Positions 35,794-44,598 of a DNA stretch of 64,000 nt are shown here, piece after piece. Position numbers and translations under genes: made by a program. The stretch is from Pseudomonas sp. M47T1 (GTDB lineage Bacteria > Pseudomonadota > Gammaproteobacteria > Pseudomonadales > Pseudomonadaceae), in contig NZ_AJWX01000022.1 in assembly GCF_000263855.1 (NCBI RefSeq), positions 48,469 to 112,468 on the forward strand. Direction: 5' to 3'. How positions within the stretch are numbered: the first letter of the stretch is position 1; each line of letters starts with the position of its first letter. Under the pieces are notes generated by a model. That model was not told the DNA's origin. It saw only the letters and a list, made by a program, of their open reading frames with translations, and did no database searches.

Positions 35794-36513
35794 TCAGCGA
35801 TCGATTGACAGTGTCACCTCCACCGCATCCGGCCGCCAGAACTCGCGGTCGAATTCAACAATGCTGCCATCCTGGGCAAAACACACGCGCTCCAGGTACA
35901 ACCCACTGGACCCACTCGCAATCTCAAGCTCCGCACTCTGCCCTTCATCCAGCAAACACGGCTTGAGGTTGATCTGGCTGCGCGCCTGTTGCTGCCCATA
36001 ATGCTCACGCAGCAAGGCGGTCAACGAACCGTCCAGGCGGTGCTCCAGCAAGCCGGGGCACCAAGACGGGTTCAATACATTGGTTTCCAGCAATACCGGC
36101 CGGGCATCCACCCAGCGCCGCCGCTGCAGGTAGAACACCAGGTCTTGGGCGCCAATGCCCATGCGCTGCGCCAGCCACGCACCGGCGGGGCGCTGTTCGG
36201 CCAGCAGGCATTCGGTGCGCGGCTCGCGGCCCTGGGCGCTGACGTACTCCATGAAACCGGTGATGCGCGTGGGGTCGTAGCGGATAGGTGTTGGGGCTAC
36301 GAACCAGCCGCGTCGATGGCCGCGGTACAGCGTGCCCTGGGCTTCCAGGCGTTGCAGGGCCTGGCGCAGGGTGACGCGGGTGCAGCCGAAATGCTCGGCC
36401 ATGTCGCGCTCGGTGGCCAGGCGCTCGCCCGGGGCCAGGCGGCCGTGGGCGATGTCTTCGGCCAGTTGATCGCTGATGCGCAGGTATTGGGATTGGGCGG
36501 GTTTGATGCTCAT
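35794..36513 (-). CDS. GntR/UTRA regulator (PhnF-like), last gene of the TonB/PnuC operon
   Basis: 239 residues. The winged HTH (LATERDMAEHFGCTRVTLRQ, about 32-51) is followed by a UTRA ligand-binding domain from about 80 to 235. The ATGA overlap with the flavin monooxygenase gene puts it in the same operon. A perfect PhnF-type palindrome (TTTGGTATATACCAAA) lies in front of the first gene of that operon at 43734-43749, so autoregulation is likely. The inducer should be the compound handled by the operon. No phn genes are present, so phosphonate is not implied. Confidence 0.88.
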   Translation of the reverse strand: MSIKPAQSQYLRISDQLAEDIAHGRLAPGERLATERDMAEHFGCTRVTLRQALQRLEAQGTLYRGHRRGWFVAPTPIRYDPTRITGFMEYVSAQGREPRTECLLAEQRPAGAWLAQRMGIGAQDLVFYLQRRRWVDARPVLLETNVLNPSWCPGLLEHRLDGSLTALLREHYGQQQARSQINLKPCLLDEGQSAELEIASGSSGLYLERVCFAQDGSIVEFDREFWRPDAVEVTLSIDR

Positions 36514-37904
36514 GGCAGCGGGCCGGTGGTTGCGGGCAGGCGCTGACGGTAACGCGCCGCTGGGTGCTTGTCACCGAGCCGTGGGCCGCTGCCGAAATGT
36601 TCGCGCAAGGTGGCCCCTGCGTAATCAGTCCACACGCGGCCACGGCGCTGCAGTTCGGGCACCACCAGGTCGACGAAGTCCACCAGGGTCAGCCCTGGTA
36701 CCGGGTCGGCGACGTTGAAACCATCGATGTCGGCCACCTGCATCCAGCGCTCCAGTTCATCGGCCACGGTGGCCGGCGAGCCGACGATCACCGGGCCGCC
36801 ACCGCCGATGGCGACGAACTCGGCGATGGCCCGGGGCGTCCAGGTGCGCGCAGGGTCCAGGCGTGTAAAGACCTCCAGCAGCCCGCGAATGCCGGGTGTT
36901 TCACTGTAGGCCAGCGGCTGATCGGCCGGCATGGCGGCAAAGTCCAGGCCCAGCAGGGCGCTGTAGCGCGCCAGGCTGCCTTGCACGCTGGCGTACTGCT
37001 GCAGGTCGTGCAGCTTGGCCTGGGCCTCGGCGTCAGTGGGGGCGGTGATGACGGTGACAATGTTGAAGATTTTCAGCGCGTCAGCGTCGCGACCTTGCTG
37101 CACCGCCTGGGCTCGCAGGGCGTCCACCAGCCCACGGGTGATAGCCGGGTCGTAGCTGGACAGGAACACGCCCTCGGCGTGGCGCGCGGCAAAGCGTTGG
37201 CCAGCCCCCGAACTGCCGGCCTGGAACAGCACTGGGGTGCGCTGTGGCGATGGCTCACCCAAGGCAATGTCCGGCACCGAGAAGTAGTGCCCCTGATGGG
37301 CGATCGGCTGCACCCGCGCCGGGTCGGCGAACATGCCTGCAGCGCGGTCCATCACCACCGCGTCATCGGCCCAGCTGCCTTCCCAGGCGGCGTACACCAC
37401 GTCCATGAATTCTTCGGCACGTTCATAGCGCTGGTCGTGCTCCAGCGGCTGGTCATGGCCCAGGTTGCGTGCGGCGCTGTCCAGTGCCGAGGTCACGATG
37501 TTCCAGCCGATCCGCCCCTGGGTGAGGTGGTCCAGGGTGTTGAGCGTGCGGGCCAGGGCGTAGGGCTGGGTGTAGGTGGTGGACACCGTCACTGCAAAAC
37601 CCAGGCGCCGGGTGACCGCCGCCATGGCGCTGACCAGCATCAACGGGTCACCGCAGGGCGACTGGATGCCGTCGCGCAGGGCGGCGTCCACCTGCCCCTG
37701 ATAGACGTCCAGCGGCCCCAGGGCGTCGGCGATGAACAGCGCATCGAAGGCGCCATGCTCCAGCAACCGGGCCGTGTCGGTCCAGTGCTTGAGCGTGCGG
37801 TACAGGTGCGCCTGGCTGCGCGGGTGGCGCCACAGGCCCATGGCCGTGTGGCCCACGGTGTTCTGCCGCAGGCCGTTGAGGCGCATGCGCTTGGCGATGT
37901 TCAC
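36510..37904 (-). CDS. LLM-class flavin-dependent monooxygenase (NtaA/SnaA/DszA family)
   Basis: 464-residue two-component monooxygenase subunit that uses reduced FMN made by a separate reductase. Family features are visible: HWTDTARLLEHGAFDALFIAD near 40-60, GRIGWNIVTSALDSAARNLG near 131-150 and GEPSPQRTPVLFQAGSSGAG near 217-236. No flavin reductase gene is adjacent. Members cleave C-S or C-N bonds or hydroxylate heterocycles. In this operon it probably attacks the ring or side chain of the imported compound. Confidence 0.88.
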   Translation of the reverse strand: MNIAKRMRLNGLRQNTVGHTAMGLWRHPRSQAHLYRTLKHWTDTARLLEHGAFDALFIADALGPLDVYQGQVDAALRDGIQSPCGDPLMLVSAMAAVTRRLGFAVTVSTTYTQPYALARTLNTLDHLTQGRIGWNIVTSALDSAARNLGHDQPLEHDQRYERAEEFMDVVYAAWEGSWADDAVVMDRAAGMFADPARVQPIAHQGHYFSVPDIALGEPSPQRTPVLFQAGSSGAGQRFAARHAEGVFLSSYDPAITRGLVDALRAQAVQQGRDADALKIFNIVTVITAPTDAEAQAKLHDLQQYASVQGSLARYSALLGLDFAAMPADQPLAYSETPGIRGLLEVFTRLDPARTWTPRAIAEFVAIGGGGPVIVGSPATVADELERWMQVADIDGFNVADPVPGLTLVDFVDLVVPELQRRGRVWTDYAGATLREHFGSGPRLGDKHPAARYRQRLPATTGPLP

Positions 37905-38494
37905 ACCGAGGCTTCCAGTGGGCGGCCCGGGGCCGGTTGCCGGACCAGGTCACGTTGCCAGGCGCGCAGGCCGTAGATGGCCAGCAGTATGAAACCGGCG
38001 TACAGCACCGCCGTCAGCGGCAGGCCCTTGATGTAATACATTGCGGTGTACACCGCATCCAGCGCGATCCACAGCCACCAACTGGCGACAAACTTGCGCG
38101 CGGCCCAGTAGCTGGCCACCAGGCTGTAACCGGTCAGGGTTGCGTCCAGCCACGGCACCGCAGCGTCGGTGAAGTGCGCCATGCCAGCGCCCAACAGCAC
38201 CGACAGCATGGCGCCGGCCGCAAGGCTGATCAGCGCCAGGCGCAGTGGCAGCGGCTCGATGCGGACCTTGCCCTCGGCCACGCGGCCCGTGCGCCAACGC
38301 CACCAGCCGTAGCCTTGCAGGAAGGCGAACAGCACTTGCAGCAGCATGTCCGAATACAGCTTCACGTCGTAGAAAATCCACACGTAGAGCAGCACCGCGA
38401 CCACGCTCACCGGCCAGCACCAGGGGGTACGGCGGGCAGTCAGCCACACGCCGAGGACGTTGACCAGTACAGCGAATATTTCCAGGTTGGACAT
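37901..38494 (-). CDS. PnuC-family vitamin/nucleoside transporter
   Basis: 197-residue inner-membrane protein with about seven helices, the normal size of PnuC. Typical Trp-rich stretches are visible: QGYGWWRWRTG near 60 and ASYWAARKFVASWWLWIALD near 125-145. PnuC members take up nicotinamide riboside, thiamin, riboflavin or nucleosides by facilitated diffusion and rely on phosphorylation of the cargo for trapping. The APH-type kinase in the same operon fits that. The cargo is not determined; a thiamin-like compound (PnuT) is one candidate. Confidence 0.88.
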   Translation of the reverse strand: MSNLEIFAVLVNVLGVWLTARRTPWCWPVSVVAVLLYVWIFYDVKLYSDMLLQVLFAFLQGYGWWRWRTGRVAEGKVRIEPLPLRLALISLAAGAMLSVLLGAGMAHFTDAAVPWLDATLTGYSLVASYWAARKFVASWWLWIALDAVYTAMYYIKGLPLTAVLYAGFILLAIYGLRAWQRDLVRQPAPGRPLEASV

Positions 38495-38506
38495 GGCAGT
38501 TCTCTC

Positions 38507-40663
38507 TTAGAAGTTGACGGTGGCCGACAGCCGCGCGGTACGCGGTGCGCCCAGGAACAGGTAATCGTCGCCGGCAAACTCGCCCACGTCGCGCCAGTAG
38601 CGCTTGTCGAACAGGTTATCGACGCTTAGGCGCAACACCGTTTCGTAGCCCTCGAGGCGCGTGGTGTAGCGGCTGCCGGCGTTGAACACCGCGTAGTCGC
38701 CGACCTGCACCGTGCCCTCACGGTTAGCGTATTTCTTGCCGCTGTACTGCACGCCGCCCAGCAGGGCCAGGCCGTCGATGCCCGGCACGCTGTAGTCGCC
38801 GTAGAAGCTGGCGCGCAGCCGGGGCACGTTGATGGCCTGGTGGCCTTCGTAGGCATCGATGCCGGTGTCGGTGACCCGCGCACGGGTGGCGGCGACGCTG
38901 GCGTTGAGTTGCAGATTATCGCTGGCGCGGCCACTGGCGGTCAGCTCCAGGCCAATGTTTTTCTGTTTGCCCTGCTGCACATAGGTGAAGGTGCCGTCGC
39001 CGTTGGGCCGCGAGAACTGATAGGCCTGGGTAATCTGGAACAGTGCTGCGCCCAGGCTCAGGCGCTGCCAGTCCTGCTTGATGCCCAGTTCCAGTTGTCG
39101 AGAGATCGTCGGCGCCAGGGTCTCGTTGGCGTTGGTGGTGAACCACGCCGCCTCGCTGCCCAAGGACAAGCCCTTGCTGTAGCGGGTGTACAGCGACAGG
39201 TTGTCGGTGGGCTTATAGATCACCGCCAGGTTGGGCAGGAACTCCCACATTTGCGTGTGGCGGGTGGTATCGCCGTCGGCGTCGAAGGCCTTCTCGTCCA
39301 GGCGTACTTCGCGGCCGCCCAGCACCAGTTGCCATTGCTCGTTCAGGTGTAGCCGGTCGTTGACGAACAGCCCGTACTGGCGGCTGTCCAAGTGCCGGTA
39401 GGTGTGGTTCTCCGCGCCCTGGTAGGGCGTGTAGGTGGGCGGCGTGGCGTCGATGTTGCCGCTGCCCACGTACTCGTTGATGGCGTCACGCTGGTCCACC
39501 GTGCGGCGGAAGGCACTGAGGCCCACGTCCAACTCGTTGCGCAGCCCGAAAGTCGAGAATTCGCCGCTCAGCCAGGCTTCGGCTTCGTCGTTGCGGCGGG
39601 TATCGTCGGGGCTGCGGAAATCATAGATATCGTAGTCGCCGGTGCTGCTGAAGTGGTTGGGCACCGGGTCATTGGCACAACTGGCCGTGCCGTAGCAGGC
39701 CCAGGGGAAGGCGCTGTAGTCATCGATGATGACGCGGCTGCGCGACAGGCTCAGCTGCGCCTTCCAGTCATCGGTCAGGCGGTACTGGTAACGGCCTTCC
39801 ATGTTCAGCGAGGTGATGCCCACCGGGTTCGACCAGCTCTGGTAGCCCAGCAGGTCATGGGGGTCGGCATGGTGCGGTACCTCGGTGCCGCCCAGCAGTT
39901 GATAGCCCGGTACCGAGCGCTGTTCGCGGTGCTGGTACTCCACGTCCAGTTGCAGGCTGGAGCGCGGGTCGATGTTCCAGTCGAACGCCACCGAACCGAA
40001 GTCGCGGGTGCCGTCGGCATGGTCCACGTAGGAACGCAGGTCTTCGTGGGCCAGGTTGGTACGAATGCCGAACTGTTGCTCGCTGCCGAACCAGGTACCC
40101 AGGTCGGTGGCCAGGTAGCGGCCGCCCTGTTCATCGGTGGACACGGTGACCGATTTAACCTCGGTCGGCCGCTTGGTCTCGTAGTTGATCACCCCACCGG
40201 GTTCGCTGACACCGCTCTGCAAGCCGGCCAGGCCCTTGAGCACTTCGACCTGTTCCTTGTTCTCCAGGGCCACATTCTGCTCGCCGGTAATGGTGCGGCC
40301 GTTGATCTTGTAGCTGCTGGCGGCGTTGAGCGAGAAGCCGCGGATCACGAAGTTTTCGTAGTAGCCCACCGGGGCATAGCTGTCGCCCACCGACGCGTCG
40401 TTGCGCAGCACTTCGCTGAGCAGGCGTGCCTGCTGGTCTTGCAGCAATTGGGTGTTGAACACCGACACGGCGGCGGGGGTGTCCAGCAACGGGGCGTCAT
40501 CCGTGCCGGTCACCGAGGCATGGGTAGCCCGGTAGCTGTCGGGCGAGTCACCGACCACGGTGACTGTGCCCAGGGTAAGGGGTTCTTCCGCGGTGGCCCA
40601 ACCGGAGGCGAGCGCAATGCTCGACACCAGTAGGCGTGCCGGGAAGGGAAGGGGGCGAAACAT
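38507..40663 (-). CDS. TonB-dependent outer-membrane receptor
   Basis: 718-residue receptor. The start is set at the ATG at 40663 (AAGGAG 7 bases upstream), giving a signal peptide of about 25 residues ending GWATA. A plug domain follows (ETKRPTEV region near 165) without an N-terminal STN signalling domain, then a 22-strand barrel ending in the usual aromatic residue (ARLSATVNF). Similarity is to siderophore-type receptors, but no siderophore genes are near. With PnuC it would carry a scarce compound across both membranes. Confidence 0.9.
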   Translation of the reverse strand: MFRPLPFPARLLVSSIALASGWATAEEPLTLGTVTVVGDSPDSYRATHASVTGTDDAPLLDTPAAVSVFNTQLLQDQQARLLSEVLRNDASVGDSYAPVGYYENFVIRGFSLNAASSYKINGRTITGEQNVALENKEQVEVLKGLAGLQSGVSEPGGVINYETKRPTEVKSVTVSTDEQGGRYLATDLGTWFGSEQQFGIRTNLAHEDLRSYVDHADGTRDFGSVAFDWNIDPRSSLQLDVEYQHREQRSVPGYQLLGGTEVPHHADPHDLLGYQSWSNPVGITSLNMEGRYQYRLTDDWKAQLSLSRSRVIIDDYSAFPWACYGTASCANDPVPNHFSSTGDYDIYDFRSPDDTRRNDEAEAWLSGEFSTFGLRNELDVGLSAFRRTVDQRDAINEYVGSGNIDATPPTYTPYQGAENHTYRHLDSRQYGLFVNDRLHLNEQWQLVLGGREVRLDEKAFDADGDTTRHTQMWEFLPNLAVIYKPTDNLSLYTRYSKGLSLGSEAAWFTTNANETLAPTISRQLELGIKQDWQRLSLGAALFQITQAYQFSRPNGDGTFTYVQQGKQKNIGLELTASGRASDNLQLNASVAATRARVTDTGIDAYEGHQAINVPRLRASFYGDYSVPGIDGLALLGGVQYSGKKYANREGTVQVGDYAVFNAGSRYTTRLEGYETVLRLSVDNLFDKRYWRDVGEFAGDDYLFLGAPRTARLSATVNF

Positions 40664-40714
40664 GGCGCAGCTCCTTGACACTCAAGATTATTTTCCTGGG
40701 GCGCAGGCTACCGT

Positions 40715-40737
40715 GCGCGGGTCGAAAAGGCCCGCGC
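40715..40737. other. Hairpin between the rhodanese and receptor genes
   Basis: GCGCGGG and CCCGCGC form a 7-bp stem in the only sizeable gap (101 bases) of the operon. It may modulate read-through into the receptor gene or stabilise the processed mRNA. Confidence 0.4.
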
Positions 40738-40764
40738 CAGGTCACCAGACACGCCATCAGGGAT

Positions 40765-41634
40765 TCAGGCCGGAGCTGCTCCGGTGGTCATTGGCAAGGC
40801 GGGGTCTGCGCTCCACTGCTGCAGCGAGCCGTCATACAAGGTCACGTCAACGCGGCCGGTCAGGGCCAGGGCGAAGGCGGTGGCGGCAGCGCTAATGCCG
40901 CCGCCGCAGTACAACAATAAAGGTTGCGGCAAGGCGTCCACGGCCAGGCGTTCGCGCAGCACGGCAGGCGGGTGGTAGCGGCCGTGGTCGTCGAACAGTT
41001 GCCGCGCCGGGCGGTTGAGGCTGTTGGGAATATGCCCGCGGCGGCTGTAGCGGGTGGCCGTGGCGCCCTCGAACACCGCCTGCGACAGCGCGCAGATCAG
41101 GTGCCCCGGCGCCTGGCCGCTACTGACTGCCTTCACCTGGGCAAGGCTGGCCCAGTAGCCGGGCTGCGGGCTCAGGGTCAAGGGCGCAGTCGCCATGGGC
41201 GCAGGCAGCGGGCCGGCGTGCAGTGGCAGGCCGGCGTTGCGCCAGGCGTTCAGGCCGCCATCCAGAATCACCGGCTGCAGGCCGACGCTGCGCAGCATCC
41301 ACCACAGACGCGCGGCCCAGAAACCGTCGGTGCGGTCGTAGATCACCACGCGGCTGTGGTGAGCGACGCCCAGCGCCTGCAGGCCTTCGGCCAGGCGTGC
41401 CGGGGGCGGCATGGCGAAGCTGTAGCTGGCCTGCGTTGCGTGCAGGCGCTCAAGCAGGTCGGCATGGCGGGCGCCGGGCACGTGCTCGGCGAACCAGCCG
41501 GATTTGCCACTGGCCACCTGATAGTCACCATCGAAGTGCGGCGCTCTCAGGTCCACCGTGGCGTCGAGAATCACCACATCAGGTTCGTGCCTGTGGGCCG
41601 CCAGCCAGGCAACGTCCACCAGCAGGGTGTTCAT
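40765..41634 (-). CDS. Tandem rhodanese-domain sulfurtransferase
   Basis: 289 residues with two rhodanese domains, as in SseA/3-mercaptopyruvate sulfurtransferases. The N-terminal domain is the inactive one (IPYDRTDGFWAARLWW-like region near 98-112). The C-terminal domain holds the active Cys243 in YCGGGISAA; this loop differs from CGSGVTA of mercaptopyruvate enzymes and from CRxGx[RT] of rhodaneses. It overlaps the kinase gene upstream by four bases. It may handle sulfur released from, or added to, the imported compound. Confidence 0.85.
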   Translation of the reverse strand: MNTLLVDVAWLAAHRHEPDVVILDATVDLRAPHFDGDYQVASGKSGWFAEHVPGARHADLLERLHATQASYSFAMPPPARLAEGLQALGVAHHSRVVIYDRTDGFWAARLWWMLRSVGLQPVILDGGLNAWRNAGLPLHAGPLPAPMATAPLTLSPQPGYWASLAQVKAVSSGQAPGHLICALSQAVFEGATATRYSRRGHIPNSLNRPARQLFDDHGRYHPPAVLRERLAVDALPQPLLLYCGGGISAAATAFALALTGRVDVTLYDGSLQQWSADPALPMTTGAAPA

Positions 41635-42767
41635 GACCAGTCTGCCTTGCGCTGTTGCAGGTGCGCGATCAGGCGCTGGCCTTCGCGCCCCAGGAACCAG
41701 TCGGCGTGGCGCAGCAGGTACTGGCCCCAGGCGATGTCGGCGCTGGCGCGGTCGTCGAGGATGCCGTCGAAGTATTCGGTCTCGGAAATGGCGAAGTCGG
41801 CGTGCACCACGGGCAGCCAGGCGACCAGCGCCTCGATGGCGGCCACGGGCAACGCCCGGATGCGGGCGTAACCGTCCAGCAACGCGTCCACTGTGGCCAG
41901 GTCGGCGCGGGCACTGCCGCCGCTGTCCAGTTCCAGCCAGGGGACGGCATTGCGTTCCAGCGCGGTGGCCAGGTCGTACAGGGCATAGGTGCGGTCACAC
42001 AGGCCGAAGTCGAGCACGCTGCTGACCTCACCATTGCGCCACAGCAGGTTCGAAGCATGCCAGTCGTTATGAGTCCACAGCGGCGCTTGCGTGGCCAGGT
42101 GCGGCAGCAGCGCGCGCTGGGCTGGCAGCAGCGCCCGGCTCAGCTCGGCGCGCCAGTCACGGCCAGCCAGGTAGCGTTGCAGGGCGCGGCTGCGCTGAAT
42201 CTGAGCGGCCACTGCCGCCAGCAGGTCGGGCTGGACAAAAGCGTGGCAGCGGCTGGTCAGTACGTTTGCCTGGCGCGGCATGGCGTTGAAACCTTCGGCG
42301 GCCTGGTGCAAACGGGCCAGGGCCTGGCCGGCGGCGCCGGCGTGGTGAACGCTGTGGAACGCAGACCATGACTGGGCATCGCGGTACAGGTCATCACCGG
42401 CCGAGCGGGCGTGCACTTCATAGGTCCAGGGGCCGACCTCGATGGCACTGCTGCCCTCGGCGCTGAGCTGCACGGCCGGTACGCTGATATCGGCCGCACG
42501 CAGGTGCTGGATAAAGGCGTGTTCTTCCTGCAACCAGGCAGCGCTGCGCACCCGATGGAAATGACGTTTCACGAACCACTCGCCGTGCTCGCTGGTCACC
42601 AGCGCCGCCGCTGAAAAAGGCCGTGGGCTGTGCCAGTCGATGGCTTGCAGCGCGCCCAGTTGCGGGTAGCGGGCCAGCAGCGGGCGCAACTCGGCGTCGG
42701 TCAGCGGCGCCCACACCGGCGCCACTTGCTCGCCGGCCAGGCCATGGCTGTGCAGCGGCTGATTCAT
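41631..42767 (-). CDS. APH-fold phosphotransferase (choline/thiamin kinase-like)
   Basis: 378 residues of the aminoglycoside phosphotransferase/homoserine kinase-like fold. The N-lobe has a Lys in VTSEHGEWFVKRHFH near 68. The catalytic loop HNDWHASNLLW is at 233-243, and the Mg-binding DFG at 253-255. It is a small-molecule kinase rather than a resistance enzyme, judging by its operon. E. coli thiamin kinase ThiK belongs to the same fold. It would trap the compound brought in by PnuC. Confidence 0.82.
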   Translation of the reverse strand: MNQPLHSHGLAGEQVAPVWAPLTDAELRPLLARYPQLGALQAIDWHSPRPFSAAALVTSEHGEWFVKRHFHRVRSAAWLQEEHAFIQHLRAADISVPAVQLSAEGSSAIEVGPWTYEVHARSAGDDLYRDAQSWSAFHSVHHAGAAGQALARLHQAAEGFNAMPRQANVLTSRCHAFVQPDLLAAVAAQIQRSRALQRYLAGRDWRAELSRALLPAQRALLPHLATQAPLWTHNDWHASNLLWRNGEVSSVLDFGLCDRTYALYDLATALERNAVPWLELDSGGSARADLATVDALLDGYARIRALPVAAIEALVAWLPVVHADFAISETEYFDGILDDRASADIAWGQYLLRHADWFLGREGQRLIAHLQQRKADWS

Positions 42768-43684
42768 GGCGCCTCTCCGGGCAGGTAGTCATTGGTGGTT
42801 GCCGAGTGCCACGCCTCGGGGTGCTGGAGGATACCGTGGGCGTGCAGCCAGTGGGCATAGGGCTCGATCAGGGCCTGGCGTTGAACGCCGAAGCGGCCTT
42901 CGTGCAGCCAGGTGGGGGCGATATGGTTCAGCGAGCGCTCGATCAGCGCACCGGGAAAATAGGGGATCACGCGCTCGTAGGCCTCGCGGGCCAGCAAGGG
43001 CTCGGCCGCCACGCTTTCAAACCCGCGGGCAGTGGCGGCGAGCAAGGCGCGCAATACTTCGGGGTGGGCGGCGATCCAGTCTTCGCGAGCGCCCAGCAGG
43101 TAGCTGTGATAGGCCGGTGCGCCCCAACCGTTGACTGGGTGGACGACGCGACGCGCCGCGGGCACCGGGCTGTCCATCAGCGCTTCCCAGGCCCAGTAAC
43201 CGCCGAAGCTGGCATCGGCCAGGCCTGCATCCAGTTCTTCGGGGCGCAGTTCGCGAGCACCGGCGTCGATAATAACCACCGCGTCGGGATCGCCGCCGTC
43301 CTTGCGCACCAGGTCGCGGACCATGGCCAGGCCCCGGGGGGTGGGGTTCATGGCCAGGCGCTTGCCCATCAGGTCGCGCGGGCGCTGGATATTGAATTCG
43401 CGCAGGGTCTGGAAGGCTTCCAGGCCTGCGTGGTTGATGGCCGCCACGCCCTTGAGCGGCTGGCCCAGGTCGCGGCGTACCAGCAGGCGGTTGCTGGGGA
43501 ATACGCTCAATTGCACCGCGCCGTCCAGCAGGTGTTGCAGGCTGTCGCCACGCTCGGGGTCTGGCACGCACAGTTCCACGTTCAGGCCGGCGTCGGCGTA
43601 CCAACCGCGTTCGCGTGCCACGTAGAAGCCGGCTGAGTTGGGCCAGGGGTGGAAGTATTCGAGCATGATCCGCAGTGACAGCAT
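42764..43684 (-). CDS. NMT1/THI5-like protein without signal peptide
   Basis: 306 residues of the type II binding-protein fold shared by ThiY-type binding proteins and THI5. Family stretches are HPWPNSAGFYVARERGWYADAGL near 11-33 and NPTPRGLAMVRDL near 112. The protein starts directly with the first beta strand and has no export signal. No ABC ATPase or permease is in the operon, so it likely acts in the cytoplasm. It has a single Cys and lacks the CCCFC motif of yeast THI5, so HMP synthesis by that chemistry is unlikely. It is the first gene of the operon and overlaps the kinase gene by four bases. Confidence 0.78.
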   Translation of the reverse strand: MLSLRIMLEYFHPWPNSAGFYVARERGWYADAGLNVELCVPDPERGDSLQHLLDGAVQLSVFPSNRLLVRRDLGQPLKGVAAINHAGLEAFQTLREFNIQRPRDLMGKRLAMNPTPRGLAMVRDLVRKDGGDPDAVVIIDAGARELRPEELDAGLADASFGGYWAWEALMDSPVPAARRVVHPVNGWGAPAYHSYLLGAREDWIAAHPEVLRALLAATARGFESVAAEPLLAREAYERVIPYFPGALIERSLNHIAPTWLHEGRFGVQRQALIEPYAHWLHAHGILQHPEAWHSATTNDYLPGEAP

Positions 43685-43733
43685 GACGGTGGAGGCCTGT
43701 TCGGTGTTGAAGGTGACCTTTTATAATATGGTG

Positions 43734-43749
43734 TTTGGTATATACCAAA
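43734..43749. promoter_or_regulatory. Perfect PhnF/HutC-type operator
   Basis: TTTGGTATATACCAAA is a perfect 16-bp palindrome 50 bases before the first gene of the - strand operon. Its core TGGTATATACCA differs by one base from the TGGTATAGACCA bound by PhnF. A -10-like TATTATAA lies between it and the start codon. The GntR/UTRA protein encoded last in the operon is the natural ligand. Confidence 0.75.
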
Positions 43750-43995
43750 TACCGAAAATGCCTAAGCTTAGCGCTGGGACATCACGCAGCCGCAGCGGTG
43801 AGATCACAAGCCAGATCATCATGCGGTCTGCGACCGGGGGAGGCGTTTGCGGAGGAAATGTTTGCGAAGTATGTCAGCGGGCATTCAGGGTGTAACGGTG
43901 ATGATACATTCTGTCGGTTGATCGCGCGCGTGGCCCTGCCCACGCCCGCCTTGGCTGAATGGAATTCGCAGCTTCACCGATACAGGACGATCCAC

Positions 43996-44487
43996 TTGAC
44001 TGCCATCATCGCCAATAACGCGGTTTTCTATGGCTTCATGGTGCTGCAAGGCATCATCGAACTCATCACGGCCGAAGGCGACAGCGGCACCGCCTGCGAC
44101 ATTGCCATCGAAGGCACGCCTTTTTATCAGCGCCAGGGCGACGCAGTGATCATGAAAGGCTTTGCCTTTCACGGTGGTAGCGATTACGCCACGTTTCGCC
44201 TGGTGGCCACCATCACCATCAACCCCCCGGGCCCCGAAGACGAGGTCACCTTGACATTCGGCCGCCAGGCACTGTTCGACGAGCAGTTCAACGCGTTGAA
44301 GGCGGCGCGTCCGGCGTTCGAGTTCCAGCCTCGCGACGTCACGGCGGACACCCTGGCCTCCACGCAGCAGCCCTTCGTGCTGATGCTGAAGGCCGAAGCA
44401 CTGCCGCTGGTGGCGTGGCTGGTGTACACGCTGTTCGTGGAATACCGCGTTTGCGTGGCGGCGCTGGACGAAGAACACACGCTCTGA
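43996..44487 (+). CDS. Hypothetical protein
   Basis: 163 residues if translation starts at the TTG at 43996, which has AGGA 8 bases upstream. An open frame extends to 43735, but the added part has poor coding character and covers the operator region. The sequence is a mix of strands (ATITINPPGPEDEVTLTFG) with a hydrophobic C-terminal helix (PLVAWLVYTLFV). No domain was recognised. It is divergent from the TonB/PnuC operon and followed by cycA 111 bases later. Confidence 0.55.
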   Translation: MTAIIANNAVFYGFMVLQGIIELITAEGDSGTACDIAIEGTPFYQRQGDAVIMKGFAFHGGSDYATFRLVATITINPPGPEDEVTLTFGRQALFDEQFNALKAARPAFEFQPRDVTADTLASTQQPFVLMLKAEALPLVAWLVYTLFVEYRVCVAALDEEHTL

Positions 44488-44598
44488 GCCGCGCCCCAGA
44501 CGGCTCGGCGCTTGCGGCGGGCTGTCACACGTTCTGGAGCGCAGACGCATTCCGTGGCAAGGTACGCGCCGAGAATACTGTCCAGACCGGAAGCCCGC

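Noticed and set aside
40664..40764. Possible TPP or FMN riboswitch before the TonB receptor gene
   Set aside because: Neither the conserved CUGAGA/ACCUGA elements of TPP switches nor the FMN core sequence could be found; only a simple hairpin is present. The same holds for 43685-43750.
42764..43684. Direct assignment as a bacterial THI5 (HMP-phosphate synthase)
   Set aside because: The Cys-rich motif of THI5 is absent and only one Cys is present; only fold-level similarity can be claimed.
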